A stretch of 8,035 nucleotides of DNA from Acidobacteriota bacterium (GTDB lineage: Bacteria > Acidobacteriota > UBA6911 > RPQK01 > JADFOI01), in NCBI GenBank assembly GCA_022545645.1, contig JACZQQ010000117.1, forward strand, positions 1 to 8,035, in the 5' to 3' direction. Below the pieces are notes generated by a model that was not told where the DNA came from, ran no database searches, and saw only the letters and a list, made by a program, of their open reading frames with translations. Below, piece after piece: positions 6,047 to 8,035 of this stretch. Position numbers and translations under genes: made by a program. Each line of letters opens with the position of its first letter. Position 1 is the stretch's first letter.

Positions 6047-7192
6047 ATGTGGAGAAGAACAGCCGCCATCATCAAGAAAGAATTCCTGCAGACCTTGAGA
6101 GAACCCAGGATGCGGGTGGTGCTGCTCCTTCCTCCCATCATCCAGCTCATCATCTTCGGTTACGCGGTGAACCTGGACGTGGAAAACAGTCCCATTGCCT
6201 GGATGGATCAGGATCGCACTCCGGAGAGCCGGGAACTGCTGGCGGAGTTCGAGGGATCCCCCCAGTTTCGAGTCACTCACATCCCGGCAGGGGATGAAGA
6301 AATTCAAGAACTGTTGGACCGCTCAGCGGTTCACGCCGTGGTTCGTGTGTTTCCGGGATTCGGTCGCGATATCCGGCGGGGCCAAAGGACACAGGTGCAA
6401 ATCCTGATTGACGGCACCAACTCCAACAGCGCGACCCTAATCTCGAGCTCAGCAAGCCAAGTGGTGGCCCGATATGCTGCCCGTATCCAGGGGAGGCATC
6501 CCCCTAGCGGCAGAATGGCATCTGGCCCAGGTCCGGTCCGTCAGGGTCCTCTCTTATCGGCGGAAAGTCGTGTCTGGTTTAATGTGGATCTAAAGAGTCA
6601 GAACTACTTCGTACCCGGTGTGGTGGTGAACATTATCGCACTGGTGACGGTGATGCTCACGGCCATGGCCATCGTTCGCGAAAAGGAAATCGGCACCATG
6701 GAACAGTTGATGGTCACGCCCATTCGCCCCATGGAGTTGATGCTGGGAAAGACGATACCTTTTGCAGCCGTTGGCCTGCTGGAAGTTCTGTTGGTGACGA
6801 GCGCGGCCCTGTTGATCTTTCGAGTACCCTTTAGAGGCAGCCTGCTGCTGTTACTGGGGTGTGCAGCCGCCTTCTTGCTGACCACCTTGGGCTTTGGCCT
6901 GTTGATCTCGACGGTTTCCTCAACTCAACAGCAGGCCATGATGGCATCGTTTTTCTTTTTCATGCCTGCTTTCATGCTCAGTGGCTTTGCTTTTCCCATC
7001 CGCAATATGCCACTAACCGTGCAATACCTGACCTACCTGAATCCGTTGCGTTACTTTATGGAGATTGTGCGGGGTATTTTTCTCAAGGGCATCGGATTGG
7101 CGGTCCTGTGGCCGCAAGTCATGGCCTTGCTCGTCCTGGGTACGACCTTGGTCGGGTTGAGTGTCCTTCGCTTTCACAAGCGCCTCGATTAG
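6047..7192 (+). CDS. ybhR: ABC-2 type permease, YbhR-like
   Basis: A 381-residue inner-membrane subunit, paired with the preceding permease. It has the same plan: N-terminal IIKKEFLQTLREPRMR, TM1 at about 24-43, a periplasmic domain (about 44-187), then helices at about 188-210, 239-258, 264-288, 297-316 and 352-373. The loop motif is REKEIGTMEQLMVTP (211-225). It is clearly a paralogue of its neighbour, sharing DLKSQNY, GTMEQL, RGSL or RGNL, LSGF and GIFLKG at matching places. A flexible stretch rich in Pro and Gly (about 149-170) makes its periplasmic domain slightly longer. ATG 6047 begins one base after the previous stop; a TTG at 6038 in the same frame would add three residues. Neither has a visible ribosome site, so re-initiation after the upstream stop is likely. 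The short sequence STQQQA (292-297) also occurs in E. coli YbhR as I recall it. Confidence 0.92.
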   Translation: MWRRTAAIIKKEFLQTLREPRMRVVLLLPPIIQLIIFGYAVNLDVENSPIAWMDQDRTPESRELLAEFEGSPQFRVTHIPAGDEEIQELLDRSAVHAVVRVFPGFGRDIRRGQRTQVQILIDGTNSNSATLISSSASQVVARYAARIQGRHPPSGRMASGPGPVRQGPLLSAESRVWFNVDLKSQNYFVPGVVVNIIALVTVMLTAMAIVREKEIGTMEQLMVTPIRPMELMLGKTIPFAAVGLLEVLLVTSAALLIFRVPFRGSLLLLLGCAAAFLLTTLGFGLLISTVSSTQQQAMMASFFFFMPAFMLSGFAFPIRNMPLTVQYLTYLNPLRYFMEIVRGIFLKGIGLAVLWPQVMALLVLGTTLVGLSVLRFHKRLD

Positions 7193-7217
7193 GGTTGAGT
7201 GTAGAATCGAGCCTTCT
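7193..7217. other. Short gap between exporter and peptidase genes, no terminator seen
   Basis: These 25 bases contain no stem-loop followed by a T run and no convincing promoter. Only a weak GAG at 7209-7211 could act as a ribosome site. The peptidase may therefore be transcribed together with the exporter genes. Confidence 0.45.
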
Positions 7218-8035
7218 ATGACGATCCATCCACCCAGTGCACCCGATGCCGGACTCAGAAGCATAGGTGAGGAGAACCTGGCCCAACACATTCAACGACT
7301 GGCCTCCGATGCCTTTGAGGGTCGATTTCCCGGTTCACCGGGTGAGACACGGACCACCGGCTATCTGGTCGAGCAATTTAAAAGTCTGGGACTGGCTCCC
7401 GGGAACCCTGCCGGCAGCTACCTGCAGAAGGTCCCTCTTATCGGGATCACCGCCGCTTCCCCCCTGCACCTTTTCTTGAGCACAGGGGCACAAGAGCTAT
7501 CGCTTTGCTCTGGCCAGGAGTTCGTGGCCTGGAGCAAGCGAGCGGTTGAAAGCACATCCCTCCAGGATTCGGAGGTCGTTTTTGCCGGCTATGGCGTGGT
7601 GGCACCCGAATTTGACTGGGATGACTACAAAGACGTGGATGTAAAAGACAAGACGCTGATCGTTCTGGTCAACGACCCCCCGGTGCCTGATCCGGATGAT
7701 CCTTCCAAGCTGGATGAGAAGACCTTCAACGGAAAGGCCATGACCTACTATGGTCGCTGGACCTACAAGCTGGAAGAGGCCGCCCGAAAAGGGGCCAGGG
7801 CCTGCTTCATCATCCACGAAACCGGCCCTGCCGGTTATCCCTGGGGCGTGGTCCAGGACAGTTTTAGTGGAGAACAATTCGATCTGGTGACCCACAATGG
7901 GGAACCGTCCTGTGCCCTGGAAGGCTGGTTGACCGAGGAGAGTGCCCGGGCGATGTTTCAGCTTGCGGGCCATGAGCTGGAGACGAAAAAAAAAGATGCC
8001 TTGAGTCGAAATTTCAAACCGGTACCCCTGGGCAT
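7218..8035 (+). CDS. M28-family zinc metallopeptidase with PA-type insert (3' end outside window)
   Basis: The reading frame stays open from ATG 7218 to the window edge, 272 codons, and lacks its stop. The opening resembles bacterial M28 aminopeptidases: ENLAQHIQRLASDAFEGR (19-36), FPGSPGETRTTGYLVEQF (37-54), LGLAPGNPAGSYLQKVPL (57-74). Residues about 115-250 look like the protease-associated insert, with VVFAGYGVVAPEFDWDDY (120-137), a DVKDKTLIVLVNDPP segment and ARKGARACFIIHE (189-201). FKPVPLG near the edge is typical of the segment before the catalytic domain. The zinc ligands and catalytic residues must lie beyond the window, so activity cannot be judged. No signal peptide is visible at this start, which is unusual for a mostly exported family. 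An upstream in-frame GTG at 7161 inside the permease gene does not supply one. Its relation to the exporter is only positional. Confidence 0.85.
   Translation, partial: MTIHPPSAPDAGLRSIGEENLAQHIQRLASDAFEGRFPGSPGETRTTGYLVEQFKSLGLAPGNPAGSYLQKVPLIGITAASPLHLFLSTGAQELSLCSGQEFVAWSKRAVESTSLQDSEVVFAGYGVVAPEFDWDDYKDVDVKDKTLIVLVNDPPVPDPDDPSKLDEKTFNGKAMTYYGRWTYKLEEAARKGARACFIIHETGPAGYPWGVVQDSFSGEQFDLVTHNGEPSCALEGWLTEESARAMFQLAGHELETKKKDALSRNFKPVPLG

Noticed and set aside
5353..6153. Long minus-strand open frame of 266 codons opposite the permease genes
   Set aside because: It crosses the junction of two well-supported permeases, its product is a Gly/His/Gln/Asp-rich polar sequence without family features, and it reflects codon bias of the plus-strand genes.
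7161..7217. GTG 7161 as an extended start of the peptidase that might encode a signal peptide
   Set aside because: The 19 added residues overlap the end of the permease gene, contain Arg and Glu through the middle, have no hydrophobic core and no lipobox around the single Cys.
7497..7973. Minus-strand open frame of 158 codons near the right edge
   Set aside because: Lies opposite the peptidase frame, which shows strong M28 family features; the antisense product is not recognisable.
1..8035. Search for CRISPR arrays, tRNA or rRNA genes, insertion sequences, attachment sites, riboswitches and Rho-independent terminators
   Set aside because: No direct-repeat arrays, cloverleaf-like sequences, transposase frames with terminal repeats, or stem-loop plus T-run structures were seen; the plus strand is almost fully coding.

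Overview
The window holds one tightly packed plus-strand operon of seven genes, followed by the 5' part of an eighth gene that runs off the right edge. A TolC-type outer-membrane channel with a Sec signal peptide shows that the host is a Gram-negative (diderm) bacterium. By eye the base composition is moderately GC-rich (mid-50s percent) and even across the genes, with no sign of mobile DNA. I cannot place the phylum; a deltaproteobacterial, acidobacterial or similar environmental lineage would fit, but that is only an impression.

Layout: bases 1-40 are an AT-rich leader with an imperfect dyad that is a candidate operator. Then come a TetR/AcrR-type repressor (41-655), a TolC-family outer-membrane protein (656-2020), a HlyD/YbhG-type periplasmic adaptor (2017-3222), two ABC-2 exporter ATPases (3219-4175 and 4172-4915), two ABC-2 membrane subunits (4912-6045 and 6047-7192), and, after a 25-base gap, an incomplete M28-type metallopeptidase (7218 to the edge). 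No terminator is visible anywhere, and no RNA gene, insertion sequence or CRISPR was found. No stretch longer than 300 bases lacks a gene.

Together the genes encode a complete self-contained tripartite efflux pump: two different ATPases drive two different permeases in the inner membrane, the adaptor spans the periplasm, and the dedicated TolC forms the exit duct, under a local TetR regulator. Gene order and sequence features match the E. coli ybhG-ybhF-ybhS-ybhR system. The differences are that YbhF's two ATPase halves are separate genes here, that an outer-membrane channel is built into the operon, and that the regulator does not look like CecR outside its DNA-binding domain. The substrate cannot be read from the sequence.

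This is mostly a recognisable system rather than a new one. The points most worth a second look are the complementary loss of the H-loop histidine in ATPase 1 and of the signature serine in ATPase 2, which fall in the same composite ATP site; an exact RxxxLxxxxxxS TolC-docking motif in the adaptor; and a peptidase of a usually exported family that shows no signal peptide and follows the pump with no visible terminator between.
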